Shown here: positions 1 through 12,603 of the stretch, in pieces
How positions within the stretch are numbered: the first letter of the stretch is position 1
Layout: each line of letters opens with the position of its first letter
Assembly (NCBI RefSeq): GCF_051401765.1
Contig: NW_027480422.1
Location: 10,434,001-10,498,000 of the forward strand
Direction of reading: 5' to 3'
Length of the DNA stretch: 64,000 nt
Source of the DNA: Calliopsis andreniformis
Lineage: Eukaryota; Arthropoda; Insecta; Hymenoptera; Andrenidae
The notes under the pieces: generated by a model
Seen by the model: the letters and a program-made list of their open reading frames with translations, nothing else
Databases searched by the model: none
Told to the model about the DNA's origin: nothing
Translations under genes and position numbers: made by a program

Positions 1-744
1 CCATTTCTTTCACACTGGTTGTAATTATTCCTGGTATACGATGGAAGAACTGCTCTATTTTTATTTTATTTTATGCTCCTGGCGTTGACTTCTAAGGACC
101 TAGCTATTCGATCTGGTGGAGCAACGCCCTAGGGTGAAGCCTAGGTTGCCCGTAGCGTAGTAATGACCATATCTTGCACACTGGTTGCAATTATGCCAGT
201 TATACGATGGTAAAACTGTTGTATTTTTATTGTATTTCATGCGTCTGGAGTTGTTTTCTAAGGCCCCAACTATTCGACCTGGTGGTGCAACGCCCTAGAG
301 TGAAGTCTAGGTTTCACGGAACGTAGAAATGCCCATTTCTTTCACACTGGTTGTAATTACTCCTGTTATACGATGGAAGAACTGCTCTATTTTTATTTTA
401 TTTTATGCTCCTGTCGTTGACTTCTAAGGACCTAGCTATTCGATCTGGTGGAGCAACGGCCTAGGGTGAAGCCTAGGTTGCCCGGAACGTAGAAATGACC
501 CTCACGTTCACATTTGTTGCAATTATTCCCATTATGCGATGGAAAAACTGTTGTATTTTTATTGTATTTTTTGTTTCGGGCGTTGACTTCTAAGTCCCTA
601 GCTATTCGATCTGGTGGAGCAATGCCTCAGTGTTAAGTCTAGGATGCCCGGAACGTAGAAATGGCCGTTACTTTCACACTGGTTGCAATTATTCATTTTA
701 TACGATGGAAAAACTGTTGTACATATATCGTATTTTATGCTTCT

Positions 745-792
745 GGCGTTGACTTCTTAGGTCCTAACTATTCTCTCTGGTGGAACAACGCC
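745..792 (+). repeat. Conserved within-monomer inverted repeat (representative copy)
   Basis: GGCGTTG at 745-751 is the exact reverse complement of CAACGCC at 786-792, with 34 bases between. These are consensus positions 83-89 and 124-130, and both arms are present in a large share of monomers across the window. They could form a short stem in single-stranded DNA or in a transcript. Several subtypes break the left arm, for example to GGAGTTG, without a matching change on the right. That argues against strong selection for pairing. Confidence 0.55.
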
Positions 793-856
793 CTAGAGTG
801 ATGCCTAGGTCTCCCGGATCGTAGAAATGACCATTACTTGCACACTGGTTGCAATT

Positions 857-873
857 ATTCGTTTTATACGATG
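857..873 (+). other. CENP-B-box-like motif, common form (representative copy)
   Basis: The 17 bases 'attcgttttatacgatg' fit the mammalian CENP-B box core nTTCGnnnnAnnCGGGn at 7 of 9 fixed positions: TTCG, A and CG match, and the last two (GG) are AT. The site lies at consensus positions 29-45 and recurs in a large fraction of monomers. Other monomers carry TTCC or TTCA in place of TTCG. Binding by a CENP-B-like protein is inference from the motif alone. Confidence 0.4.
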
Positions 874-1449
874 GAAGAACTGTTGTATTTATTTTGTATT
901 TGGTGCTCCTGGCGTTGAGTTCTTAGGCCCTAACTATTGGATCTGGTGGACCAACGCCCTGGAGTGAAGCCTAGGTTGGCCGGAACGTAGAAATGACCAT
1001 AGCATTCATACTGTTTGCAATTATTCGTTTTATTCGATGGAAAAACTGTTGTATTTTTATTTTATTTTATGCTTCTGGCGTTGACTTCTAAGTCCCTAGC
1101 TATTCGATCTGGTGGAGCAACGCCCTAGAGTGAAGCCTAGGTTGCCCGGAACGTAGAAATGGCCATCACCTTCACTCTGGTTGCAATTATTCCTGTTATA
1201 CGATGGAAAAACTGTTGTATTTATATTGTATTTAATGCTTCTGGCGTTGACTTCTAATGCCATAGCGATTCGATGTGGTCGAGCAACGCCCTAGAGTGAA
1301 GCCTAGGTAGCCAGGAACGTAGAAATGACCATATCTTGCACACTGGTTGCAATTATTCCTGTTATACGATGAAAAAGCTGTTGTATTTATATTGTATTTT
1401 ATGCTTCTGGCGTGGTCGCCTTAGGCCCTAACTATTTGATCTGGTGGAA

Positions 1450-4400
1450 CAACGCTCTAGAGTGAAGCCTAGGTTGCCCGGAATGTAGAAATGACCATCA
1501 CTTTCACACTGGTTGCTATTATTCCCGTTATACGATGGAAAAACAGTTGTATTTTTATTGTATTTTATGTTTCGGGCGTTGACTTCTAAGGCCCTAGCTA
1601 TTCGATCTGGTGGAGCAACGCCCTAGAGTGAAGTCTAGGTTGCACGGAACGTAGAAATGCCCATTTCTTTCACACTGTTTGCAATTATTCCTGTCATACG
1701 TTGGAAAAACTGTGGTATTTTTATTGTATTTTATGCTCCGGGCGTTGACTTCTGAGGTCCTAACTATTGGATCTGGTGGAGCAACGCCCTAGAGTGAAGC
1801 CTAGGTTGCACGGAACGTAGAAATGACCATACCCTCCACACTTGTTGCAATTATTCGTATTATACGATGGAAAAACTGTTGCATTTATATTGTATTTTGT
1901 GCTTCTGGCGTTGACTTCTTAGGCCCTAACTAATCGATCTGGTGGAGCAACGCCCTACAGAGAAGCCTAGATTTCCCGGAATGTAGAAAAGACCATTACC
2001 TTCAGGCATGTTGCAATTGTTCCTGTTATACGATGAAAGAACTGTTGTATTTTTCTTGTGTTTTATGCGTCTGGAGTTGTTTTCTAAGGCCCTAACTATT
2101 CGACCTGGTGGAGCAACGCCCTAGAGTGAAGCCTAGGTTGCACGGAACATAGAAATGCCCATTACTTTCACACTGGTTGTAATTATTCCTGTTATACGAT
2201 GGAATAACTGTTGTATTTATATTTTAATTTATATTTCAGGCGTTGACTTCTAAGGTCTTAACTATTCGATCTGGTGGAGCAACGCCATAGAGTGAAGCCT
2301 AGGTTGCCCGGAACGTAGAAATGACCATAACCTTCATACTGATTGCAATTATTCGTTTTATACGATGGAAAAGCTGTTGTACTTATATTGTATGTTATGC
2401 CTCTGGCGTTGACTCCTAAGGCCGTAGCTATTCGATGTGGTGGAGCAACGCCATAGCGTGAAGCCTAGGTTGCCCGGAACATAGAAATAACCATTACTTC
2501 CACACTGTTTGCAATTATTCATTTTATACAATGGAAAAACTGTTGTATTTATGTTGTATTTTATAGTTATGGCGTTGTCTTCTAAGACCGTAGCTATTCG
2601 ATGTGGTGGAGAAATGCCCTATAGTGAAGCCTAAGTTGCCCGGAAGCGTAGAAATGACCATATCTTTCACACTGGTTGCAATTATTCCTGTTATACAAGG
2701 GAATAACTGTTGTATTTATATTGCAGTTTATGCATCTGGCGTTGACTTCTTAGTCCCTAACTATTCGATCTGGCGGAACAACGCACTAGAGTGAATCCTA
2801 CGTTGCCCGGAACGTAGAAATGACCATCACTTTCACACTGGTTGCAATTATTCCTGTTATACGATGGAAAAACTGTTGGATCTATTTTGTATTTTATGCT
2901 TCTGGCGTTGACTTCTTAGGTCCTAACTATTGGATCTGGTGGAGCAACGCCCTCTAGTGAAGCCCAGGTCGCCCGGAACGTAGAAATGACCATCACTTTC
3001 ACACTGGTTGCAATTATTCCTGTTATACGATAGAAAAACTGTTGGATCTATTTTGTATTTTATGCTTCTGGCGTTGACTTCTTAGGTCCTAACTATTGGA
3101 TCTGGTGGAGCAACGCCCTCTAGTGAAGCCCAGGTTGCCCGGAACGTAGAAATGACCATCACTTTCACACTGGTTGAAATTATTCCTGTTATATGATGGA
3201 AAAGCTGTTGTATCTATTTTGTATTTTATGCTTCTGGCGTTGACTTCTTATGTCCTAACTATTGGATCCGGTGGAGCAACGACCCATGGTGAAGCCTAGG
3301 TTGCCCGGGACGTAGAAATGACCATAATTTTCATACGGATTGCAATTATTCGTTTAATACGATGGGAAAACTGTTGTATTTATATTGTATGTTCTGCGTC
3401 TGGCTTTGACTTCTAAGGTCCTAGCTATTCGATCTGGTGGTGCTACGTCCAAGAGTGAAGCCTATGGTGCCTGGAACGCAGAAATGACCAAAACTTTCAC
3501 ACTGGTAGCAATTATTCGTTTTACACAATGGAAAAACTGTTGTATTTATATTGTATTTTATGCTTCTGGTGTAGACGTCTTAGGCCCTAGCTATTCGATC
3601 TGGAGGAACAACGCCCTAGAGTGAAGCCTAGGTTGCCCGGAACGTAGAAATGACCATCACTTTCACACTGGTTGCAATTATTCCTGTTATATGATGGAAA
3701 AACTGTTGTATCTATTTTGTATTTTATGCTTCTGGCGTTGACTTCTTAGGTCCTAACTATTGGATCTGGTGGAGCAACGCCCTAGGGTGTAGCCTGGGTT
3801 GCCCGGAACGTAGAAATGACCCTCACGTTCACATTTGTTGCAATTATTCCCGTTATGCGATGGAAAAACTGTTGTATTTTTATTGTATTTTTTGTTTCGG
3901 GCGTTGACTTCTAAGGCCGTAGCTATTCGATGTGTTGGAGCAACGCCCTAGGGTGAAGCCTAGATTGCCCGGAACGTAGAAATGACCATAACTTTCATAC
4001 TGATTGCAATTATTCGTTTTATACGATGGAAAAGCTGTTGTATTTATATTGTATTTTAACCCTCTGGCGTTGACTTCTAAGGCCGTAGCTATTCGATCTG
4101 GTGGAGCAACGAACTAGGGTGAAGCCTAGGTTGCCCGGAACGTAGAAATGACCAATACTTTCACACTGGTTGCAATTATTCGTTACATACGATGGAAAAA
4201 CTGTTGTATTTATTTTGTATTTGGTGCTTCTGGCATTGACTTCTTAAGCCCTAACTATTGGTTGTGGTGGACCAACGCCCTAGAGTGAAGCCTACGTTGC
4301 CCGGAACGTAGTAATGACCATTTCTTTCACACTGGTTGTAATTATTCCTGGTATACGATGGAAGAACTGCTCTATTTTTATTTTATTTTATGCTCCTGGC

Positions 4401-4840
4401 GTTGACTTCTAAGGACCTAGCTATTCGATCTGGTGGAGCAACGCCCTAGGGTGAAGCCTAGGTTGCCCGGAACGTAGAAATGACCCTCACGTTCACATTT
4501 GTTGCAATTATTCCCATTATGCGATGGAAAAACTGTTTTATTTTTATTGTATTTTTTGTTTCGGGCGTTGACTTCTAAGTCCCTAGCAATTCGATCTGGT
4601 GGAACAATGCCTCAGTGTTAAGTCTAGGATGCCCGGAACGTAGATATGGCCGTTACTTTCACACTGGTTGCAATTATTAATTTTATACGATGGTAAAACT
4701 GTTGTACATATATCGTATTTTATGCTTCTGGCGTTGTCTTCTTAGGCCCTAACTATTCGCTCTGGTGGAACAACGCCCTCGAGTGATGCATAGGTCTCCC
4801 GGATCGTAGAAATGACCATTACTTGCACACTGGTTGCAAT
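1450..4840 (+). repeat. Zone I block, first copy of the 33/34-monomer duplication
   Basis: This stretch is repeated at about 6,929-10,485. The offset is 5,479 bp (33 monomers plus 1 bp) up to about 2,480 and 5,645 bp (34 monomers plus 1 bp) after it, because the second copy has gained a monomer. Landmarks include the 167-bp monomer with 'cggaagcgta' near 2646, three consecutive similar monomers at 2,820-3,310 with 'ggatctattttg' or 'atctattttg', and 'gaccctcacgttcac' monomers near 3,826 and 4,490. No coding capacity is apparent. Confidence 0.85.
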
Positions 4841-7626
4841 TATTCGTTTTATACGATGGAAAAACTGTTGTATTTTTATTTTATTTTATGCTTCTGGCGT
4901 TGACTTCTAAGACCCTAGCTATTCGATCTGGTGGAGCAACGCCCTAGAGCGAAGCCTAGGTTGCCCGGAACGTAGAAATGGCCATCACCTTCACTCTGGT
5001 TGCAATTATTCCTGTTATACGATGGAAAAACTCTTGTATTTATATTATATTTTATGCTTCAGGCGTTGACTTCTAAGGCCGTAGCTATTCGATGTGGTGG
5101 AGCAACGCCCTAGAGAGAAGGCTAGATTTCCCGGAATGTAGAAATGACCATTACCTTCAGGCATGTTGCAATTGCTCCTGTTATACGATGAAAGAACTGT
5201 TGTATTTTTCATGTGTTTTATGCGTCTGGAGTTGTTTTCTAAGGCACTGACTATTCGACCTGGAGGAACAACGCCATAGGGTGAAGCCTAGATTGCCCGG
5301 AACGTAGAAATGACCATAACCTTCATACTGATTGCAATTATTCGTTTTATACGATGGAAAAACAGTTGTACTTATATTGTATGTTATGCCTCTGGCGTTG
5401 ACTCCTAAGGCCGTAGCTATTCGATCTGGTGTAGTAACGCCCTAGACTGAAGCCTAGGTTGCCCGGAACGTAGAAATGACCATCACTTTCACACTGGTTG
5501 CAATTATTCCTGTTATATGATGGAAAAGCTGTTGTATCTATTTTGTATTTTATGCTTCTGGCGTTGACTTCTTTGGGCCCTAACTATTCGATCTGGTGGA
5601 GCAACGCCCTAGAGTGAAGCCTAGGTTGCCCGGAACGTAGAAATGACCATTACCTTCACACTGTTTGCGATTATTCATTTTATACGATGGTAAAACTGTT
5701 GTACATATATCGTATTTTATGATTCTGGCGTTAACTTTTAGGCCCTAACTATTCGATCAGGTGGAGCGACGCCCTAGGGTGTAGCCTGGGTTGCCCGGAA
5801 CGTAGAAATGACCCTCACGTTCACATTTGTTGCAATTATTCCCGTTATGCGATGGAAAAACTGTTGTATTTTTATTGTATTTTTTGTTTCGGGCGTTGAC
5901 TTCTAAGGCCGTAGCTATTCGATGTGTTGGAGCAACGCCCTAGGGTGAAGCCTAGATTGCCCGGAACGTAGAAATGACCATAACTTTCATACTGATTGCA
6001 ATTATTCGTTTTACACGATGGAAAAGCTGTTGTATTTATATTGTATTTTAACCCTCTGGCGTTGACTTCTAAGGCCGTAGCTATTCGATCTGGTGGAGCA
6101 ACGAACTAGGGTGAAGCCTAGGTTGCCCGGAACGTAGAAATGACCAATACTTTCACACTGGTTGCAATTATTCGTTATATACGATGGAAAAACTGTTGTA
6201 TTTATTTTGTATTTGGTGCTTCTGGCATAGACTTCTTAAGCCCTAACTATTGGTTGTGGTGGACCAACGCCCTAGAGTGAAGCCTACGTTGCCCGGAACG
6301 TAGTAATGACCATTTCTTTCACACTGGTTGTAATTATTCCTGGTATACGATGGAAGAACTGCTCTATTTTTATTTTATTTTATGCTCCTGGCGTTGACTT
6401 CTAAGGACCTAGCTATTCGATCTGGTGGAGCAACGCCCTAGGGTGAAGCCTAGGTTGCCCGGAACGTAGAAATTGCCATAACATTCATACTGGTTGTAAT
6501 TATTCCTGTTATACGATGGAAAAACTGCTCTATTTTTATTTTATTTTGTGCTCCTGGCGCTGACTTCTAAAGACCTAGCTATTCGATCTGGTAGTGCAAC
6601 GCCCTAGGGTGAAGCCTAGGTTGCCCGGAACGTAGAAATGCCCATTACTTTCACACTGGTTGTAATTATTCCTGTTATATGACGGAAAAACTGTTGTATT
6701 TATATTGTATTTTATGCGTCTGGAGTTGTTTTCTAAGCCCCAAACTATTCGACCTGGTGGACCAACAACGTAGAGTGAAGCCAAGGATGCCCGCAACGTA
6801 GAAATGACCATATCTTTCACACTGTTTGCAATTATTCCTGTTATACGATTGAAAGACTGTTGTACTTATATTGTATTTTATGCTTCTGGCGTTGACTTCC
6901 AAGGCCGCAGCTATTCGATGTGGTGAAACAACGCTCTAGAGTGAAGCCTAGGTTGCCCGGAATGTAGAAATGACCATCACTTTCACACTGGTTGCTATTA
7001 TTCCCGTTATACGATGGAAAAACAGTTGTATTTTTATTGTATTTTATGTTTCGGGCGTTGACTTCTAAGGCCCTAGCTATTCGATCTGGTGGAGCAGCGC
7101 CCTAGAGTGAAGTCTAGGTTGCACGGAACGTAGAAATGCCCATTTCTTTCACACTGTTTGCAATTATTCCTGTCATACGTTGGAAAAACTGTGGTATCTT
7201 TATTGTATTTTATGCTCCGGGCGTTGACTTCTGAGGTCCTAACTATTGGATCTGGTGGAGCAACGCCCTAGAGTGAAGCCTAGGTTGCACGGAACGTAGA
7301 AATGACCATACCCTCCACACTTGTTGCAATTATTCGTATTATACGATGGAAAAACTGTTGCATTTATATTGTATTTTGTGCTTCTGGCGTTGACTTCTTA
7401 GGCCCTAACTAATCGATCTGGTGGAGCAACGCCCTACAGAGAAGCCTAGATTTCCCGGAATGTAGAAAAGACCATTACCTTCAGGCATGTTGCAATTGTT
7501 CCTGTTATACGATGAAAGAACTGTTGTATTTTTCTTGTGTTTTATGCGTCTGGAGTTGTTTTCTAAGGCCCTAACTATTCGACCTGGTGGAGCAACGCCC
7601 TAGAGTGAAGCCTAGGTTGCACGGAA
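4800..7626 (+). repeat. Zone I block, first copy of a 17-monomer segment repeated 7,804 bp away
   Basis: The segment matches 12,604-15,430 at a constant offset of 7,804 bp (47 monomers plus 2 bp). Examples are 'aatggccatcacc' at 4,977 and 12,781, and 'tagatttccc' at 7,447 and 15,251. It contains a 1-base insertion ('cttctttgggccc' near 5,571) and a 1-base loss ('ttaacttttaggccc' near 5,731). Both recur in the second copy, so they predate the duplication. The right part also overlaps the second copy of the 1,450-4,840 block. Confidence 0.85.
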
Positions 7627-10485
7627 CATAGAAATGCCCATTACTTTCACACTGGTTGTAATTATTCCTGTTATACGATGGAATAACTGTTGTATTTATA
7701 TTTTAATTTATATTTCAGGCGTTGACTTCTAAGGTCTTAACTATTCGATCTCGTGGAGCAACGCCATAGAGTGAAGCCTAGGTTGCCCGGAACGTAGAAA
7801 TGACCATAACCTTCATACTGATTGCAATTATTCGTTTTATACGATGGAAAAGCTGTTGTACTTATATTGTATGTTATGCCTCTGGCGTTGACTCCTAAGG
7901 CCGTAGCTATTCGATGTGGTGGAGCAACGCCATAGCGTGAAGCCTAGGTTGCCCGGAACATAGAAATAACCATTACTTCCACACTGTTTGCAATTATTCA
8001 TTTTATACAATGGAAAAACTCTTGTATTTATGTTGTATTTTATAGTTATGGCGTTGTCTTCTAAGACCGTAGCTATTCGATGTGGTGGAGCAACGCCATA
8101 GCGTGAAGCCTAGGTTGCCCGGAACATAGAAATAACCATTACTTCCACACTGTTTGCAATTATTCATTTTATACAATGGAAAAACTGTTGTATTTATGTT
8201 GTATTTTATAGTTATGGCGTTGTCTTCTAAGACCGTAGCTATTCGATGTGGTGGAGAAATGCCCTAGAGTGAAGCCTAGGTTGCCCGGAAGCGTAGAAAT
8301 GACCATATCTTTCACACTGGTTGCAATTATTCCTGTTATACAAGGGAATAACTGTTGTATTTATATTGCAGTTTATGCATCTGGCGTTGACTTCTTAGTC
8401 CCTAACTATTCGATCTGGCGGAACAACGCACTAGAGTGAATCCTACGTTGCCCGGAACGTAGAAATGACCTTCACTTTCACACTGGTTGCAATTATTCCT
8501 GTTATACGATGGAAAAACTGTTGGATCTATTTTGTATTTTATGCTTCTGGCGTTGACTTCTTAGGTCCTAACTATTGGATCTGGTGGAGCAACGCCCTCT
8601 AGTGAAGCCCAGGTCGCCCGGAACGTAGAAATGACCATCACTTTCACACTGGTTGCAATTATTCCTGTTATACGATAGAAAAACTGTTGGATCTATTTTG
8701 TATTTTATGCTTCTGGCGTTGACTTCTTAGGTCCTAACTATTGGATCTGGTGGAGCAACGCCCTCTACTGAAGCCCAGGTTGCCCGGAACGTAGAAATGA
8801 CCATCACTTTCACACTGGTTGAAATTATTCCTGTTATATGATGGAAAAGCTGTTGTATCTATTTTGTATTTTATGCTTCTGGCGTTGACTTCTTATGTCC
8901 TAACTATTGGATCCGGTGGAGCAACGACCCATGGTGAAGCCTAGGTTGCACGGGACGTAGAAATGACCATAATTTTCATACGGATTGCAATTATTCGTTT
9001 AATACGATGGAAAAACTGTTGTATTTATATTGTATGTTCTGCGTCTGGCTTTGACTTCTAAGGTCCTAGCTATTCGATCTGGTGGTGCTACGTCCAAGAG
9101 TGAAGCCTATGGTGCCTGGAACGCAGAAATGTCCAAAACTTTCACACTGGTAGCAATTATTCGTTTTATACAATGGAAAAACTGTTGTATTTATATTGTA
9201 TTTTATGCTTCTGGTGTAGACGTCTTAGGCCCTAGCTATTCGGTCTGGAGGAACAACGCCCTAGAGTGAAGCCTAGGTTGCCCGGAACGTAGAAATGACC
9301 ATCACTTTCACACTGGTTGCAATTATTCCTGTTATATGATGGAAAAACTGTTGTATCTATTTTGTATTTTATGCTTCTGGCGTTGACTTCTTAGGTCCTA
9401 ACTATTGGATTTGGTGGAGCAACGCCCTAGGGTGTAGCCTGGGTTGCCCGGAACGTAGAAATGACCCTCACGTTCACATTTGTTGCAATTATTCCCGTTA
9501 TGCGATGGAAAAACTGTTGTATTTTTATTGTATTTTTTGTTTCGGGCGTTGACTTCTAAGGCCGTAGCTATTCGATGTGTTGGAGCAACGCCCTAGGGTG
9601 AAGCCTAGATTGCCCGGAACGTAGAAATGACCATAACTTTCATACTGATTGCAATTATTCGTTTTATACGATGGAAAAGCTGTTGTATTTATATTGTATT
9701 TTAACCCTCTGGCGTTGACTTCTAAGGCCGTAGCTATTCGATCTGGTGGAGCAACGAACTAGGGTGAAGCCTAGGTTGCCCGGAACGTAGAAATGACCAA
9801 TACTTTCACACTGGTTGCAATTATTCGTTACATACGATGGAAAAACTGTTGTATTTATTTTGTATTTGGTGCTTCTGGCATTGACTTCTTAAGCCCTAAC
9901 TATTGGTTGTGGTGGACCAACGCCCTAGAGTGAAGCCTACGTTGCCCGGAACGTAGTAATGACCATTTCTTTCACACTGGTTGTAATTATTCCTGGTATA
10001 CGATGGAAGAACTGCTCTATTTTTATTTTATTTTATGCTCCTGGCGTTGACTTCTAAGGACCTAGCTATTCGATCTGGTGGAGCAACGCCCTAGGGTGAA
10101 GCCTAGGTTGCCCGGAACGTAGAAATGACCCTCACGTTCACATTTGTTGCAATTATTCCCATTATGCGATGGAAAAACTGTTTTATTTTTATTGTATTTT
10201 TTGTTTCGGGCGTTGACTTCTAAGTCCCTAGCTATTCGATCTGGTGGAACAATGCCTCAGTGTTAAGTCTAGGATGCCCGGAACGTAGATATGGCCGTTA
10301 CTTTCACACTGGTTGCAATTATTAATTTTATACGATGGTAAAACTGTTGTACATATATCGTATTTTATGCTTCTGGCGTTGACTTCTTAGGCCCTAACTA
10401 TTCGCTCTGGTGGAACAACGCCCTCGAGTGATGCATAGGTCTCCCGGATCGTAGAAATGACCATTACTTGCACACTGGTTGCAAT
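6929..10485 (+). repeat. Zone I block, second copy of the 33/34-monomer duplication
   Basis: This copy mirrors 1,450-4,840 with scattered point differences plus one extra monomer at 7,966-8,297. Up to the extra monomer the offset is 5,479 bp, and after it 5,645 bp. The match stops near 10,485 inside 'ggttgcaattatt'. There the sequence switches from the expected continuation ('cgttttatacgatgg') to 'cctgttatacgatag', a subtype otherwise found near 8,664. Confidence 0.85.
7966..8297 (+). repeat. Exact single-monomer tandem duplication
   Basis: Two neighbouring monomers, 7,966-8,131 and 8,132-8,297, share the rare features 'ggaacatagaaataacc', 'ttccacactgtttgc' and 'ttatagttatggcgttgtc'. The homologous place in the first block copy (near 2,487-2,653) has only one such monomer. 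The pair differ at very few sites: CTCTTG against CTGTTG, and the end of the second has 'gaaatgccctag' in place of 'caacgccatagc'. This is a gain of exactly one unit, as expected from an unequal exchange one monomer out of register. Confidence 0.85.
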
Positions 10486-12603
10486 TATTCCTGTTATACG
10501 ATAGAAAAACTGTTGGATCTATTTTGTATTTTATGCTTCTGGCGTTGACTTCTTAGGTCCTAACTATTGGATCTGGTGGAGCAACGCCCTCTACTGAAGC
10601 CCAGGTTGCCCGGAAGCGTAGAAATGACCATATCTTTCACACTGGTTGCAATTATTCCTGTTATACAAGGGAATAACTGTTGTATTTATATTGCAGTTTA
10701 TGCATCTGGCGTTGACTTCTTAGTCCCTAACTATTCGATCTGGCGGAACAACGCACTAGAGTGAATCCTACGTTGCCCGGAACGTAGAAATGACCATCAC
10801 TTTCACACTGGTTGCAATTATTCCTGTTATACGATGGAAAAACTGTTGGATCTATTTTGTATTTTATGCTTCTGGCGTTGACTTCTTAGGTCCTAACTAT
10901 TGGATCTGGTGGAGCAACGCCCTCTAGTGAAGCCCAGGTCGCCCGGAACGTAGAAATGACCATCACTTTCACGCTGGTTGCAATTATTCCTGTTATACGA
11001 TAGAAAAACTGTTGGTTCTATTTTGTATTTTATGCTTCTGGCGTTGACTTCTTAGGTCCTAACTATTGGATCTGGTGGAGCAACGCCCTCTACTGAAGCC
11101 CAGGTTGCCCGGAACGTAGAAATGACCATCACTTTCACACTGGTTGAAATTATTCCTGTTATATGATGGAAAAGCTGTTGTATCTATTTTGTATTTTATG
11201 CTTCTGGCGTTGACTTCTTATGTCCTAACTATTCGATCTGGTGGTGCTACGTCCAAGAGTGAAGCCTATGGTGCCTGGAACGCAGAAATGACCAAAACTT
11301 TCACACTGGTAGCAATTATTCGTTTTATACAATGGAAAAACTGTTGTATTTATATTGTATTTTATGCTTCTGGTGTAGACGTCTTAGGTCCTAGCTATTC
11401 GGTCTGGAGGAACAACGCCCTAGAGTGAAGCCTAGGTTGCCCGGAACGTAGAAATGACCATCACTTTCACACTGGTTGCAATTATTCCTGTTATATGATG
11501 GAAAAACTGTTGTATCTATTTTGTATTTTATGCTTCTGGCGTTGACTTCTTAGGTCCTAACTATTGGATTTGGTGGAGCAACGCCCTAGGGTGTAGCCTG
11601 GGTTGCCCGGAACGTAGAAATGACCCTCACGTTCACATTTGTTGCAATTATTCCCGTTATGCGATGGAAAAACTGTTGTATTTTTATTGTATTTTTTGTT
11701 TCGGGCGTTGACTTCTAAGGCCGTAGCTATTCGATGTGTTGGAGCAACGCCCTAGGGTGAAGCCTAGATTGCCCGGAACGTAGAAATGACCATAACTTTC
11801 ATACTGATTGCAATTATTCGTTTTATACGATGGAAAAGCTGTTGTATTTATATTGTATTTTAACCCTCTGGCGTTGACTTCTAAGGCCGTAGCTATTCGA
11901 TCTGGTGGAGCAACGAACTAGGGTGAAGCCTAGGTTGCCCGGAACGTAGAAATGACCAATACTTTCACACTGGTTGCAATTATTCGTTACATACGATGGA
12001 AAAACTGTTGTATTTATTTTGTATTTGGTGCTTCTGGCATTGACTTCTTAAGCCCTAACTATTGGTTGTGGTGGACCAACGCCCTAGAGTGAAGCCTACG
12101 TTGCCCGGAACGTAGTAATGACCATTTCTTTCACACTGGTTGTAATTATTCCTGGTATACGATGGAAGAACTGCTCTATTTTTATTTTATTTTATGCTCC
12201 TGGCGTTGACTTCTAAGGACCTAGCTATTCGATCTGGTGGAGCAACGCCCTAGGGTGAAGCCTAGGTTGCCCGGAACGTAGAAATGACCCTCACGTTCAC
12301 ATTTGTTGCAATTATTCCCATTATGCGATGGAAAAACTGTTTTATTTTTATTGTATTTTTTGTTTCGGGCGTTGACTTCTAAGTCCCTAGCTATTCGATC
12401 TGGTGGAACAATGCCTCAGTGTTAAGTCTAGGATGCCCGGAACGTAGATATGGCCGTTACTTTCACACTGGTTGCAATTATTAATTTTATACGATGGTAA
12501 AACTGTTGTACATATATCGTATTTTATGCTTCTGGCGTTGACTTCTTAGGCCCTAACTATTCGCTCTGGTGGAACAACGCCCTCGAGTGATGCATAGGTC
12601 TCC
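10486..12603 (+). repeat. Mosaic third partial copy assembled from 8.3-10.4 kb sequence
   Basis: Three pieces from the preceding copy are joined in monomer register. 10,486-10,613 resembles about 8,659-8,786. 10,614-11,230 matches 8,289-8,905 at offset 2,325 bp. 11,232-12,600 matches 9,073-10,441 at offset 2,159 bp. The offset falls by exactly 166 bp at the second joint, so one monomer was dropped. After about 12,600 the sequence follows the continuation of the first block (4,800 onward). Every joint lies in sequence shared by the two parents. Confidence 0.8.

Larger units (their letters stand above)
130..1440 (+). repeat. Eight-monomer block, near-identical copy at 57,014-58,324
   Basis: Distinctive monomers in fixed order match the right end of the window at a constant offset of 56,884 bp: 'gtagtaatgaccatatcttg' at 157 and 57,041, and 'aaatgcccatttc' at 327 and 57,211. 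'cggaacgtagaaatgacc' before 'atagcattcatactg' is at 981 and 57,865. Differences are scattered single bases. The first 130 bases of the window belong to another subtype and do not match at this offset. No gene is present. Confidence 0.85.

Noticed and set aside
140..152. CCTAGG palindromes (often two per monomer in 'ccctagggtgaagcctagg' types) as protein operators
   Set aside because: The site is simply part of the monomer. Six-base palindromes are common and no associated gene or promoter exists in the window.
745..780. tRNA-like internal promoter ('tggcgttgac' as A box, 'attcgatctgg' as B box), suggesting a tRNA-derived SINE
   Set aside because: Only the TTCGA centre of the B box fits, the A box match is weak, the two are too close, and no cloverleaf or poly-A tail is present.
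990..1160. Possible CRISPR array (regular repeats)
   Set aside because: There is no short constant repeat with unique spacers. The entire 166-bp unit is repeated and varies gradually along its length.
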